Below, in pieces: positions 31,272 to 41,511 of a stretch of 64,000 bases of DNA. Under the pieces are notes generated by a model. It saw nothing but the letters and a program-made list of their open reading frames with translations, was not told the DNA's origin and searched no databases. The stretch comes from Bacteroides sp. M10 (GTDB taxonomy: Bacteria > Bacteroidota > Bacteroidia > Bacteroidales > Bacteroidaceae), in assembly GCF_014334015.1 (NCBI RefSeq), contig NZ_CP060488.1, positions 4,236,501 through 4,300,500 of the forward strand, written 5' to 3'. Position numbers and translations under genes: made by a program. How positions within the stretch are numbered: the stretch's first letter is position 1; each line of letters opens with the position of its first letter.

Positions 31272-33488
31272 TTAGAAATAATATCCTAAATTCACAAAGC
31301 AGCTTCCTTTATCCGTTTGATTGGAATATCCTAATGATATTTCCAATGGTCCGAAGATACTGTCCATTCCGTAACCGGCACTGATACCGAATAATTGTTT
31401 GCCTTTCAATATATCGAAGAAATTACTATCCGTTAGTCCGTAGTTACCTGTCAACGTGAGATAATGAATGGCTCCCATACGTTGCCTGAATTTAATAGAG
31501 GCAATCATAACGGTATTGTCCATTAATTCCAGATTGGTAACCCCGGCAAAAGGTAATTGCTGTGGAATATAGAAACCGGGGATATCACCGCCAATGGCAT
31601 TTTGTAGCGGATAAGGAAAATCCCTTCCGATCAGGATACGTCCGTAAATGGAAGGAATGACTGCGAAACGGCGGGTTACAGGAATGACGCTTGCCCACGA
31701 AGCATTCAGTGCTGAAAATGGAGCGTGTTCGTTGTATTGTGCCATATTATCCGTATAGAGTGAATAGGCGGCTCTGAAGTCACTTCCTTTAGAAGGGAAA
31801 TGTCCTTTATCATAGGTATTATATTGCACTTGGGCAAAATAACTTAGGAAATGTTCCGATTCTACTTTCAGATCGGAGATTTCAGGTTTCTTAAACAGGA
31901 AATCCTTGTATTTGTAATATTCAAAACGAAGACCGAGTCCGAAACGGAAATTCTTGTACCATACATCAGAGAAGCCAAATTCGGCCAGATGATATTTGTA
32001 AGTTGTATTATAGGCACGGTCGCCTTCCTCGTAAATATTGATATCGTTGTATTGGAACATATATGAGAAGTTGAAATTACGCTGTTGCATTGGTTCCAGC
32101 GTATAGTCTATGCGGGCAGCATATCGTTTACCCAACCGACCGGTAAGAGCTAATCGGGAAGGAATACGAGTTTTGAGGTCTGCTGTTGCATTGACCAACA
32201 AAGATGCGATCTCTTCTGAATCGAAACGGATACCCAGGTTGATTCTTCTTTCATATTTTTCCTGCAACAGGAAGTTTAGGTGATAACCTTCAGGTGTCTC
32301 TTTCAACGTATAACTGGCACTGGAGTAGGACTGACTGCCACGTAACTGATACAGGGCCTGTTCTATTTGTTGAGTGGAGATATCACTGTTTTCTTCCAGT
32401 TTACATTTCTTCATCAGCCATTTTTTGTCATCCACTTCTACTCCTGAAAATGAGATGTCTGTCACATAAACGGTGCGTGCATTGGAAAGAGAAGAATAAG
32501 GACCGTGTTGTTTCGGAGTGTAGTCTTCGGCTATTCCTATTTTCTTTTTTAAGGCAAGCAACGAACTCCATTGGTCTTTTGCAGCTTCTTCGCCTCTTCT
32601 CATCAGCGTATCAATAGCGGCCGGAGTAAAACTGGCGGATGAATATCCATCTACATTGACACGGATATAAGTATCTGTGAGATCTACATTCTTTTCATGG
32701 TTAGACTGACAGGTGATATCTACAATTTGTCCCAGAATGTCGGGGACACTATTGAGCTTGTCGGCTTTCTTGAGAGCATTTTGCACATCTACCCCGATGA
32801 TAATATCGGCTCCCATTGCTTTCACTACATCCGCCGGATAGTTGTTTACAATACCACCGTCCACTAATACCATGCTGTCTTGTCGTACCGGAGTAAATAC
32901 ACCGGGGATAGCCATACTGGCACGCATGGCAGTTGAGAGTATTCCGTCGTGGAATACGATTTGCTCTCCGTTGACAACATTGGCAGCCACACAGGCAAAA
33001 GGAATGGGTAGTTTATTAAAGTCGATGGAGTCATGATACCCCACGGTAAGGTCTGAAAATAGATTAGCCAGATTCTGTCCTTTCATGATTCCTCCGGTAG
33101 CGGCATCTTTGGGAGTTTTGGTGAAAGGGATAGAGACTGTATATTTTTCAGATCGCTCACGATCTGTTAATGACATGGCACTTCTTTTGATACGGTCACT
33201 CAACAGGAATGTCCAATCTTGCTTCCGTACCATACTGTCCAATTGTTCCGGAGTATAGCCGATGGCATAAAGACCACCTACGATAGCTCCCATACTGGTA
33301 CCGGCTATATAGTCGATAGGAATTCCGGCTTCTTCGATCACTTTCAGTGCTTTGATGTGTGCCATTCCTTTGGCACCGCCGCCACTTAGAACGACACCTA
33401 CCTTTTTTCTTTGTTCCTGAGAATGCAAAGAAAAAGGCAATAATAAGCCAATTGATAAAACTAATGTTGAAAAGATTTGTTTTTTCAT
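31272..33488 (-). CDS. Patatin-like phospholipase with C-terminal Omp85-type barrel
   Basis: A 738-residue protein with signal peptide (MKKQIFSTLVLSIGLLLPF). The patatin domain (about 27-330) shows the oxyanion GGGAKGMAHIKAL, the serine motif YIAGTSMGAIVGGLY and the aspartate in MVLVDGGIVNNYPAD. A POTRA-like part (about 340-410) and a 16-strand-like barrel with FYIPQQLPFAGVTNLELMDN follow. This is the PlpD-type (type Vd) layout in which the lipase is displayed through its own barrel. It has a perfect -7 box upstream and is divergent from the RND operon. Confidence 0.92.
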   Translation of the reverse strand: MKKQIFSTLVLSIGLLLPFSLHSQEQRKKVGVVLSGGGAKGMAHIKALKVIEEAGIPIDYIAGTSMGAIVGGLYAIGYTPEQLDSMVRKQDWTFLLSDRIKRSAMSLTDRERSEKYTVSIPFTKTPKDAATGGIMKGQNLANLFSDLTVGYHDSIDFNKLPIPFACVAANVVNGEQIVFHDGILSTAMRASMAIPGVFTPVRQDSMVLVDGGIVNNYPADVVKAMGADIIIGVDVQNALKKADKLNSVPDILGQIVDITCQSNHEKNVDLTDTYIRVNVDGYSSASFTPAAIDTLMRRGEEAAKDQWSSLLALKKKIGIAEDYTPKQHGPYSSLSNARTVYVTDISFSGVEVDDKKWLMKKCKLEENSDISTQQIEQALYQLRGSQSYSSASYTLKETPEGYHLNFLLQEKYERRINLGIRFDSEEIASLLVNATADLKTRIPSRLALTGRLGKRYAARIDYTLEPMQQRNFNFSYMFQYNDINIYEEGDRAYNTTYKYHLAEFGFSDVWYKNFRFGLGLRFEYYKYKDFLFKKPEISDLKVESEHFLSYFAQVQYNTYDKGHFPSKGSDFRAAYSLYTDNMAQYNEHAPFSALNASWASVIPVTRRFAVIPSIYGRILIGRDFPYPLQNAIGGDIPGFYIPQQLPFAGVTNLELMDNTVMIASIKFRQRMGAIHYLTLTGNYGLTDSNFFDILKGKQLFGISAGYGMDSIFGPLEISLGYSNQTDKGSCFVNLGYYF

Positions 33489-33523
33489 TAGGACATGGTC
33501 TAGTGTTGATGTTTAATATAATA

Positions 33524-33531
33524 CAAATGTA
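33524..33531 (-). promoter_or_regulatory. -7 box of the patatin gene
   Basis: The minus strand reads TACATTTG, a perfect TAnnTTTG match, 35 bases before the ATG. Confidence 0.45.
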
Positions 33532-33760
33532 GAGCATAATTTGTTTAGTTGTTGAAATGGGAATTAAAAAAAATGTTCCAAAAGTCGGAAATGTGGATAA
33601 TTTCTACACAAGACAGTGAATTTCCACACTTTTGCAAAAAGAAGAAGATTTTGTAATGCTTTGATTGTAAGCGAATAATGTCTGCGACGCATTTTTGGTA
33701 TATGAATTGCATATAAGAGTATAGAACAAACATAAGTTAAATTAAATAATAAGATTCGAT

Positions 33761-35017
33761 ATGAGATTATTCTTTTCGAAACATGAGTTGAAACTGAGGA
33801 GAAAGAGAACCATTGCTGCTATTATATGTGTGGTAGTTGTGTTGGGTGTGTATTGGATACTGACCCGACCTCAGAAGGCTGCACCGGAAATGCCGACAGT
33901 CATTGTAGAACCGGTAGTGAAAGATGATGTAGAGATATACGGGGAGTATGTAGGGCGTATTCGTGCCCAACAGTTCGTCGAAGTCCGTGCCCGGGTGGAA
34001 GGCTATCTGGAAAATATGCTTTTTGCCGAAGGTACATATGTCAATAAGAATCAGGTTTTGTTTGTCATTAATCAGGACCAGTATCGTGCCAAAGCTGATA
34101 AGGCTAGGGCGCAGTTGAAAAAAGACGAAGCGCAGGCTTTGAAGGCGGAGCGTGATTTAAAACGTATCCGTCCGTTGTTTGAGCAGAATGCTGCAAGCCA
34201 GTTGGATTTGGATAATGCGGAAGCTGCTTATGAAAGTGCCGAGGCAACGGTAGCCATGAGTGAGGCGGATTTGGCACAGGCTGAATTGGAGCTGGGCTAT
34301 ACCATTGTCCGTTCGCCATTGTCGGGACACATTAGTGAAAGAAATGTGGACTTGGGTACGTTAGTGGGACCCGGGGGGAAATCGTTGCTTGCTACTATTG
34401 TGAAGAGTGATACGGTGTTGGTTGATTTTAGTATGACAGCACTCGATTATCTGAAGAGTAAAGAAAGAAATATTAATTTGGGACAGCAGGATTCTACCCG
34501 TTCCTGGCAGCCCAATATTACCATTACATTGGCGGATAACACAGTCTATCCATTCAAAGGATACGTGGATTTTGCCGAACCGCAGGTGGATCCTCAAACC
34601 GGTACTTTCTCTGTACGTGCAGAAATGCCTAATCCGAAGCAGGTATTATTACCGGGACAGTTTACAAAGGTGAAATTGTTGCTGGATGTTCGTGAAGGAG
34701 CACTCGTTGTTCCGATGAAAGCCGTTACCATCGAGAAGGGAGGAGCTTATATTTATACCATGCGTAAAGATAATGCGGTAGAGAAGCGTTTTATCGAATT
34801 AGGACCGGAAGTCGGGAATAATGTGGTGGTAGAAAGAGGATTGGCAGAAGGAGAAATGGTTGTTGTGGAAGGATTCCATAAGTTGACTCCAGGTATGAAA
34901 GTACGGGTGAGCCAACCGGATGCAGAGGCCCAGGATAGTATAACTACGACAAAAAATGAAGTGGCCGGGGCGAAAGAAGATGTTACCGGAACGAAGGATA
35001 ACGCGAAAGGAGAATAA
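33761..35017 (+). CDS. RND efflux periplasmic adaptor (membrane fusion protein)
   Basis: A 418-residue HlyD/AcrA-family adaptor. An N-terminal membrane anchor (IAAIICVVVVLGVYWIL) is followed by a beta-barrel/lipoyl part (FVEVRARVEGYLENMLFAEG), a coiled-coil hairpin (residues about 105-170, KARAQLKKDEAQALKAERDL), and the second lipoyl half TIVRSPLSGHISERNVDLG. It bridges the pump in the inner membrane to the outer-membrane channel. It is the first of three genes, four bases ahead of the permease. The C-terminal 25 residues are low complexity. Confidence 0.94.
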   Translation: MRLFFSKHELKLRRKRTIAAIICVVVVLGVYWILTRPQKAAPEMPTVIVEPVVKDDVEIYGEYVGRIRAQQFVEVRARVEGYLENMLFAEGTYVNKNQVLFVINQDQYRAKADKARAQLKKDEAQALKAERDLKRIRPLFEQNAASQLDLDNAEAAYESAEATVAMSEADLAQAELELGYTIVRSPLSGHISERNVDLGTLVGPGGKSLLATIVKSDTVLVDFSMTALDYLKSKERNINLGQQDSTRSWQPNITITLADNTVYPFKGYVDFAEPQVDPQTGTFSVRAEMPNPKQVLLPGQFTKVKLLLDVREGALVVPMKAVTIEKGGAYIYTMRKDNAVEKRFIELGPEVGNNVVVERGLAEGEMVVVEGFHKLTPGMKVRVSQPDAEAQDSITTTKNEVAGAKEDVTGTKDNAKGE

Positions 35018-35020
35018 ACG

Positions 35021-38000
35021 ATGAAAGTTACTTTTTTTATAGATAGGCCGGTCTTTTCGGCTGTAATCTCCATCGTGATTGTGATTGTCGGCATTATCGG
35101 TCTGACGATGCTTCCGGTGGATCAATACCCACAGATTACCCCTCCGGTGGTGAAGATTAGTGCTTCCTATCCGGGTGCGAGTGCACTTACTGTATCACAG
35201 GCAGTAGCTACTCCGATTGAGCAGGAAATCAATGGTACTCCGGGGATGCTTTATATGGAATCAAATAGTTCTAACTCCGGAGGCTTTTCGGCAACAGTTA
35301 CTTTTGATGTATCTGCTGATCCGGATTTGGCTGCTGTTGAGATTCAGAACCGTGTGAAACTGGCAGAATCCCGTTTGCCGGCGGAAGTGATTCAGAATGG
35401 TATTTCGGTAGAGAAACAGGCTCCCAGTCAGTTGATGACGCTTTGTTTGACTTCTACTGACCCAAAGTTCGATGAGATTTACTTGAGTAACTTTGCTACT
35501 ATCAATGTGCTCGATGTGATTCGCCGTATTCCCGGAGTGGGACGTGTATCCAATATTGGTAGCCGTTATTATGCCATGCAGATATGGGCGCAACCGGATA
35601 AGCTGGCAAACTTCGGACTGACCGTACAGGATTTGCAGAATGCATTGAAAGATCAGAACCGTGAATCGGCAGCGGGTGTGCTGGGACAACAGCCTGTACA
35701 GGGATTGGATATCACGATTCCTATCACGACACAGGGACGTCTTTCCACTGTAGGACAATTTGAAGATATCGTAGTGCGTGCCAATGCGAATGGTTCTATC
35801 ATTCGATTGAAAGATGTGGCACGTGTATCGCTGGAAGCTTCTTCGTATAATACAGAGAGTGGTATCAACGGTGAAAATGCTGCCGTACTTGGTATTTATA
35901 TGTTACCGGGTGCCAATGCGATGGAAGTGGCCGAGAGAGTAAAAGAGGCGATGGATGAGATTAGCAAGAACTTCCCTGAGGGATTGAGCTATGAGATTCC
36001 GTTCGATATGACGACTTATATTTCCGAATCTATCCATGAAGTATATAAGACGTTGTTTGAAGCATTGGTATTGGTGGTTTTGGTGGTTTATTTATCCTTG
36101 CAGAGCTGGCGTGCAACGTTGATTCCGGTAGTGGCGGTGCCTATTTCATTGATCGGTACTTTCGGATTCATGTTGATTTTCGGTTTCTCACTGAATATCC
36201 TGACATTGCTCGGATTGATCCTTGCCATCGGTATTGTGGTGGATGATGCGATTGTGGTGGTGGAAGGTGTAGAACATATCATGGAAACGGAGCACCTAAG
36301 TCCTTATGAAGCTACGAAAAAAGCGATGAACGGACTTTCCAGTGCTTTGATTGCCACTTCACTGGTATTAGCGGCTGTGTTCGTCCCGGTTAGCTTTTTA
36401 AGTGGGATTACAGGACAGTTGTATCGCCAGTTTACGGTGACAATTGTAGTGTCCGTACTTATTTCTACGGTAGTGGCTCTGACATTGAGTCCGGTGATGT
36501 GTTCGCTGATTCTGAAACCGGATAGCGGGAAGAAAAAGAATATCGTTTTCCGGAAGATTAATGAATGGCTGGGTATCGGTAGTAATAAGTATGTAGCTGC
36601 CGTAACTCGTACAATTAAGCATCCTCGTCGAGTTTTGAGTGCTTTTGGTATGGTGTTGATTGCTATCATGTTGATTCATCGTATTATTCCGACCAGTTTC
36701 TTACCTGTGGAAGATCAGGGATATTTCAAGATTGAATTAGAACTGCCGGAAGGAGCTACTCTGGAACGTACCCGTATCGTGACAGAGCGTGCCATTGCTT
36801 ATCTGGAAAAGAACCCGTACATTGAGTATATACAGAATGTAACGGGAAGTAGTCCGCGTGTCGGAAGTAACCAGGGACGTGCTGAACTGACGGTGATCCT
36901 GAAACCTTGGGAGGAACGGAAGAGTACCACTATTGAGAAGATCATGCATACGGTAGAGAAACATCTTGAGGAATATCCGGAATGTAAAGTCTATCTGTCC
37001 ACCCCTCCGGTTATTCCGGGGCTCGGTAGTTCGGGAGGTTTTGAGATGCAGCTGGAAGCTCGTGGAGAAGCCACTTTTGATAATTTGGTAGACGCGACAG
37101 ATACATTAATGTACTACGCATCCAAACGCAAAGAGTTGGCGGGCTTGTCATCTTCTTTGCAGTCGGAAATCCCACAACTTTATTTTGATGTGGATCGAGA
37201 CAAAGTGAAGATGCTGGGTGTGCCTTTGGCTGATGTGTTTTCTACCATGAAGGCTTATACCGGTTCGGTGTATGTGAACGATTTTAATATGTTCAACCGT
37301 ATATATAAGGTTTATATTCAGGCGGAAGCTCCTTACCGGGAACATAAAGACAATATTAATTTATTTTTCGTAAAAGCCTCCAATGGAGCGATGGTACCAT
37401 TGACTTCTCTGGGAAATGCATCATATACCACAGGACCGGGAAGTATCAAACGTTTCAATATGTTTACTACGGCCGTTATTCGTGGAGCAGCTGCGCAAGG
37501 ATATAGTTCCGGACAGGCGATGGAGATCATGGAACAGATTGCCAAAGATCATCTCCCCGATAATATCGGTCTGGAATGGAGCGGCCTTTCCTATCAGGAG
37601 AAGCAGGCGGGAGGTCAGACAGGTATGGTGATGGCACTGGTATTCTTGTTCGTTTTTCTTTTCCTTGCCGCACAATACGAAAGTTGGACAGTGCCTATTG
37701 CCGTGTTGCTTTCTTTACCTGTGGCTGCTTTGGGAGCTTATTTAGGAGTCTGGGTTTGCGGATTGGAAAACGATGTCTATTTCCAGATTGGCTTGGTTAT
37801 GTTGGTCGGACTTGCCGCTAAGAATGCAATTTTGATTGTAGAGTTCGCAAAGGTGCAGGTAGATAAAGGTGAAGACTTGGTGCAATCGGCCATATACGCA
37901 GCCAAATTGCGTTTCCGTCCGATTCTGATGACCTCTCTTGCCTTTGTGCTCGGTATGCTTCCGATGGTACTGGCAAGTGGTCCGGGTTCGGCAAGCCGGC

Positions 38001-38125
38001 AGGCAATCGGTACAGGTGTATTTTTCGGAATGATATTTGCCATCGTATTTGGTATCATTCTTGTGCCGTTCTTCTTTGTGATGGTGTATAAAACAAAGTC
38101 GAAAATCTTAAAACATAAGAAATAA
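35021..38125 (+). CDS. RND family efflux permease (HAE1, AcrB-like)
   Basis: A 1034-residue inner-membrane proton/drug antiporter. It begins FFIDRPVFSAVISIVIVIVG (first helix), and the proton-relay aspartates lie in AIGIVVDDAIVVVEG (near 405). The conserved lysine is in GLAAKNAILIVEFAK (near 930). Two large periplasmic loops hold the porter domains. Length is typical for AcrB. It overlaps the next gene by one base (TAATG). Substrates cannot be read from sequence; drugs, bile salts or lipids are all possible. Confidence 0.95.
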   Translation: MKVTFFIDRPVFSAVISIVIVIVGIIGLTMLPVDQYPQITPPVVKISASYPGASALTVSQAVATPIEQEINGTPGMLYMESNSSNSGGFSATVTFDVSADPDLAAVEIQNRVKLAESRLPAEVIQNGISVEKQAPSQLMTLCLTSTDPKFDEIYLSNFATINVLDVIRRIPGVGRVSNIGSRYYAMQIWAQPDKLANFGLTVQDLQNALKDQNRESAAGVLGQQPVQGLDITIPITTQGRLSTVGQFEDIVVRANANGSIIRLKDVARVSLEASSYNTESGINGENAAVLGIYMLPGANAMEVAERVKEAMDEISKNFPEGLSYEIPFDMTTYISESIHEVYKTLFEALVLVVLVVYLSLQSWRATLIPVVAVPISLIGTFGFMLIFGFSLNILTLLGLILAIGIVVDDAIVVVEGVEHIMETEHLSPYEATKKAMNGLSSALIATSLVLAAVFVPVSFLSGITGQLYRQFTVTIVVSVLISTVVALTLSPVMCSLILKPDSGKKKNIVFRKINEWLGIGSNKYVAAVTRTIKHPRRVLSAFGMVLIAIMLIHRIIPTSFLPVEDQGYFKIELELPEGATLERTRIVTERAIAYLEKNPYIEYIQNVTGSSPRVGSNQGRAELTVILKPWEERKSTTIEKIMHTVEKHLEEYPECKVYLSTPPVIPGLGSSGGFEMQLEARGEATFDNLVDATDTLMYYASKRKELAGLSSSLQSEIPQLYFDVDRDKVKMLGVPLADVFSTMKAYTGSVYVNDFNMFNRIYKVYIQAEAPYREHKDNINLFFVKASNGAMVPLTSLGNASYTTGPGSIKRFNMFTTAVIRGAAAQGYSSGQAMEIMEQIAKDHLPDNIGLEWSGLSYQEKQAGGQTGMVMALVFLFVFLFLAAQYESWTVPIAVLLSLPVAALGAYLGVWVCGLENDVYFQIGLVMLVGLAAKNAILIVEFAKVQVDKGEDLVQSAIYAAKLRFRPILMTSLAFVLGMLPMVLASGPGSASRQAIGTGVFFGMIFAIVFGIILVPFFFVMVYKTKSKILKHKK

Positions 38126-39504
38126 TGAAACGAAAGAAACTATATATTGCTATCCTGTTACTTGCCGGAGTACTGACTTCCTGCAAGGTAGGGAAAAGCT
38201 ATGTCCGTCCTGATCTTCATTTACCCGACAGCTTGGAAAGATCACAGGATTCGGTCAGCTTCGGTGACCAGGACTGGAGGGATATTTATACGGATGCTAC
38301 ATTGAGAAGTCTGATAGAGCGTGCGCTGGATCATAATAAAGATATGCTGATTGCTGCTGCCCGTGTGAAAGAAATGGCTGCACAGAAACGAATTTCTACG
38401 GCTGCATTGCTTCCGGATATTAAAGGAAAAGTGACAGGGGAACGCGAACTCGAGAATCATGGAGGAGATGCTTTCAAGAGATCGGATACCTTTGAAGCAC
38501 AATTCCTCGTTTCGTGGGAAGTCGATCTTTGGGGAAATCTACGTTGGGCACGTTCGGCCAGCATTGCCGAGTATCTGCAATCTATTGAAGCACAACGCGC
38601 ATTGCAGATGACGATTGTGGCTGAAGTGGCACAGGCTTACTATGAACTGGTAGCTTTGGATACAGAACTTGATATTGTCAAACAGACATTGAAAGCCCGT
38701 GAAGAAGGAGTGCGCCTGGCACGTATCCGGTTTGCCGGCGGATTGACTTCCGAGACTTCCTATCGACAGGCACAAGTGGAGTTGGCACGTACGGCCACTC
38801 TGGTTCCTGACCTGGAACGTAAAATCTCTCTGAAAGAAAACGATATTGCTTATCTTGCGGGTGAATATCCTAATAAGATAGCCCGTTCCCGTTTGCTTCA
38901 GGAGTTTAACTCTCCGGAAACACTTCCTGTAGGGTTGCCGTCTACTTTGTTGGAACGCCGTCCCGACATTCGTCAGGCAGAGCAGAAATTGATTGCTGCC
39001 AATGCAAAAGTAGGAGTGGCCTATACGAATATGTTCCCACGTCTTGCCCTGACAGGCGGTTTCGGTAGTGAAAGTACTTCTTTGTCGGAACTTCTAAAAT
39101 CTCCCTATGCAGTGATGGAAGGAGCTTTATTAACTCCTATCTTTGGTTGGGGAAAGAACCGTGCGGCATTGAAAGCGAAGAAGGCTGCTTATGAGGCTGA
39201 AGTACATAGTTATGAGAAATCCGTACTGGAAGCTTTCAAGGAAACGCGTAATGCGATTGTCAACTTCAACAAGATCAAGGAAGTGTACGAACTTCGTGCC
39301 AATCTGGAACGTTCGGCCAAGAGCTACATGGACTTGGCACAATTGCAGTACATTAATGGAGTCATCAACTATCTGGATGTGTTGGATGCCCAACGTGGAT
39401 ACTTTGATGCCCAAATCGGATTGAGTAATGCCATTCGTGACGAGTTGATTGCGGTGGTTCAACTTTATAAGGCTCTTGGCGGAGGCTGGGAGCAGAATCC
39501 CTAG
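38125..39504 (+). CDS. Outer-membrane efflux lipoprotein (TolC/OprM, NodT family)
   Basis: A 459-residue lipoprotein with lipobox LAGVLTSC. Two TolC-like repeats are visible as long helical hairpins: LIERALDHNKDMLIAAARVK near 60 and RPDIRQAEQKLIAANAKVG near 280. FLVSWEVDLWGNLR is typical of NodT. It completes the tripartite pump and is last in the operon. A perfect terminator follows at 39541-39571. Confidence 0.94.
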   Translation: MKRKKLYIAILLLAGVLTSCKVGKSYVRPDLHLPDSLERSQDSVSFGDQDWRDIYTDATLRSLIERALDHNKDMLIAAARVKEMAAQKRISTAALLPDIKGKVTGERELENHGGDAFKRSDTFEAQFLVSWEVDLWGNLRWARSASIAEYLQSIEAQRALQMTIVAEVAQAYYELVALDTELDIVKQTLKAREEGVRLARIRFAGGLTSETSYRQAQVELARTATLVPDLERKISLKENDIAYLAGEYPNKIARSRLLQEFNSPETLPVGLPSTLLERRPDIRQAEQKLIAANAKVGVAYTNMFPRLALTGGFGSESTSLSELLKSPYAVMEGALLTPIFGWGKNRAALKAKKAAYEAEVHSYEKSVLEAFKETRNAIVNFNKIKEVYELRANLERSAKSYMDLAQLQYINGVINYLDVLDAQRGYFDAQIGLSNAIRDELIAVVQLYKALGGGWEQNP

Positions 39505-39540
39505 AATTATATTATAAATTAGCTCGCTGAAGAAAACGTA

Positions 39541-39580
39541 AAGGCTATCTCCCACATTGGGAGATAGCCTTAATTTTTCT
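39541..39580 (+). terminator. Rho-independent terminator of the RND operon
   Basis: Perfect 13-bp arms AAGGCTATCTCCC and GGGAGATAGCCTT around the loop ACATT, followed by AATTTTTCTTTC. A textbook intrinsic terminator. Confidence 0.92.
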
Positions 39581-39642
39581 TTCTTCTTTCTTTTGTCTTA
39601 AAAACAACAGAAGAAGAATTTTCATAATTCGGAAAAAAGTGC

Positions 39643-39650
39643 GAAATTTG
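39643..39650 (+). promoter_or_regulatory. Candidate -7 box of pfp
   Basis: GAAATTTG has one mismatch to TAnnTTTG and lies 60 bases before the pfp ATG. No -33 element was recognised. Low confidence. Confidence 0.3.
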
Positions 39651-39710
39651 CAACGCTTTTCAAGTTTGACAAGAAACTTACTAACACCTTTAAATAAAAA
39701 ATTAAAGAAA

Positions 39711-41357
39711 ATGACTAAAAGTGCATTGCAAATCGCAAGGGCTGCTTACCAGCCCAAACTTCCGAAAGCATTGGCATCAGGAGCTGTTAAGGCTATAGCA
39801 GGTGCTGCTACTCAATCTGTAGCCGATCAGGAAGCTATCAAAGCATTATTCCCGAACACGTATGGAATGCCGTTGATTACATTCGAAGCTGGTGAAGCTG
39901 TTGCTCTTCCCGCTATGAACGTAGGTGTAATTCTTTCCGGTGGTCAGGCTCCGGGCGGACACAATGTAATCTCCGGTTTGTTCGATGGTATCAAGAAATT
40001 GAACCCGGAAAACAAATTATATGGTTTTATCCTGGGTCCTGGTGGTCTGGTAGATCACAACTATATGGAACTGACTGCTGATATCATCGACGAATATCGT
40101 AATACAGGTGGTTTCGATATCATCGGTTCCGGACGTACGAAGCTGGAAGCTGAAAGCCAGTTTGAAAAAGGACTTGAAATCATCAAACAACTGGGCATCA
40201 AGGCACTGGTTATCATTGGTGGTGACGACTCTAACACAAATGCTTGTGTATTGGCTGAATACTATGCTGCTAAGAAGTATGGTGTACAGGTAATCGGTTG
40301 CCCGAAAACAATTGACGGTGACTTGAAGAACGATATGATTGAAACGTCTTTCGGTTTTGATACAGCTTGTAAGACTTATGCTGAAGTAATCGGTAACATC
40401 CAACGTGACTGTAACTCTGCACGTAAATACTGGCATTTCATCAAATTGATGGGTCGTTCGGCTTCTCACATCGCACTGGAATGTGCTTTGCAGGTACAGC
40501 CTAACGTATGTATCATTTCAGAAGAAGTGGAAGCAAAAGATATGTCTTTGGACGATGTGGTGACATCTATCGCTAAAGTGGTAGCAGACCGTGCAGCACA
40601 AGGACACAACTTCGGTACAGTTTTGATTCCGGAAGGATTGGTAGAGTTCATTCCTGCCATGAAACGTCTGATTGCTGAATTGAATGACTTCTTGGCTGCT
40701 AATGCTGAAGAATTCGGTCAGATTAAGAAATCTCACCAACGTGATTATATCATCCGCAAACTTTCTCCGGAAAACTCTGCTATCTATGCAAGTCTGCCGG
40801 AAGGTGTTGCCCGTCAGTTGACTTTGGATCGTGACCCGCACGGAAACGTTCAGGTATCATTGATCGAAACAGAAAAACTGTTGTCTGAAATGGTAGCTAC
40901 TAAGTTGGCTGCATGGAAAGAAGAAGGCAAGTATGTTGGTAAATTTGCTGCTCAACACCACTTCTTCGGTTATGAAGGACGTTGTGCTGCTCCGTCAAAC
41001 TTTGACGCTGACTATTGCTACTCTTTGGGTTACACAGCTTCTATGTTGATTGCTAACGGTAAGACTGGTTATATGTCTTCTGTACGTAACACAACAGCTC
41101 CTGCTGCCGAATGGATTGCTGGTGGTGTGCCTATTACTATGATGATGAACATGGAACGTCGTCACGGTGAAATGAAGCCGGTTATCCAGAAAGCATTGGT
41201 AAAACTGGATGGTGCTCCTTTCAAAGCATTTGCTTCACAGCGCGAACGTTGGGCTATCGAAACGGATTATGTATATCCGGGTCCGATCCAATACTTCGGT
41301 CCTACAGAAGTTTGCGACCAGGCAACTAAGACTTTGCAACTGGAACAAGCTAAATAA
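39711..41357 (+). CDS. pfp: Pyrophosphate-dependent 6-phosphofructokinase
   Basis: A 548-residue PPi-PFK of the long bacterial/plant-like type, phosphorylating fructose-6-phosphate with pyrophosphate instead of ATP. Motifs: [20 protein letters not shown] near 75, [11 protein letters not shown] near 165, [13 protein letters not shown] near 195 with the PPi-type lysine, and [17 protein letters not shown] near 240. The start at [14 protein letters not shown] gives the expected N-terminus; the longer frame would begin inside the promoter region. It is a central glycolytic enzyme and monocistronic, followed by the second 80-bp hairpin repeat. Confidence 0.96.
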   Translation: MTKSALQIARAAYQPKLPKALASGAVKAIAGAATQSVADQEAIKALFPNTYGMPLITFEAGEAVALPAMNVGVILSGGQAPGGHNVISGLFDGIKKLNPENKLYGFILGPGGLVDHNYMELTADIIDEYRNTGGFDIIGSGRTKLEAESQFEKGLEIIKQLGIKALVIIGGDDSNTNACVLAEYYAAKKYGVQVIGCPKTIDGDLKNDMIETSFGFDTACKTYAEVIGNIQRDCNSARKYWHFIKLMGRSASHIALECALQVQPNVCIISEEVEAKDMSLDDVVTSIAKVVADRAAQGHNFGTVLIPEGLVEFIPAMKRLIAELNDFLAANAEEFGQIKKSHQRDYIIRKLSPENSAIYASLPEGVARQLTLDRDPHGNVQVSLIETEKLLSEMVATKLAAWKEEGKYVGKFAAQHHFFGYEGRCAAPSNFDADYCYSLGYTASMLIANGKTGYMSSVRNTTAPAAEWIAGGVPITMMMNMERRHGEMKPVIQKALVKLDGAPFKAFASQRERWAIETDYVYPGPIQYFGPTEVCDQATKTLQLEQAK

Positions 41358-41408
41358 ATACACTTCAGAGCAGTTGTTGATACAACAGTTGCAATGAAGG
41401 GTTCTTTC

Positions 41409-41481
41409 AGGCACGGATTACACGGATTAATACGGTTTTTAGTTATTTCTTATAACCCTGTATTCCGTGTAATCCGTGCCT
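41409..41481. repeat. Hairpin repeat, copy 2 (opposite orientation to 1366-1445)
   Basis: Arms of 18 perfect bases (41409-41426 and 41464-41481), again built on GGATTACACGGA, enclose 37 bases. The interior, reverse complemented, shares TAAAAACCGT and its spacing with copy 1. It is located 3' of pfp, where it may act as a terminator. Confidence 0.85.
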
Positions 41482-41511
41482 ATCTCTAAAAACATTGATC
41501 GTTTAAAGTAA

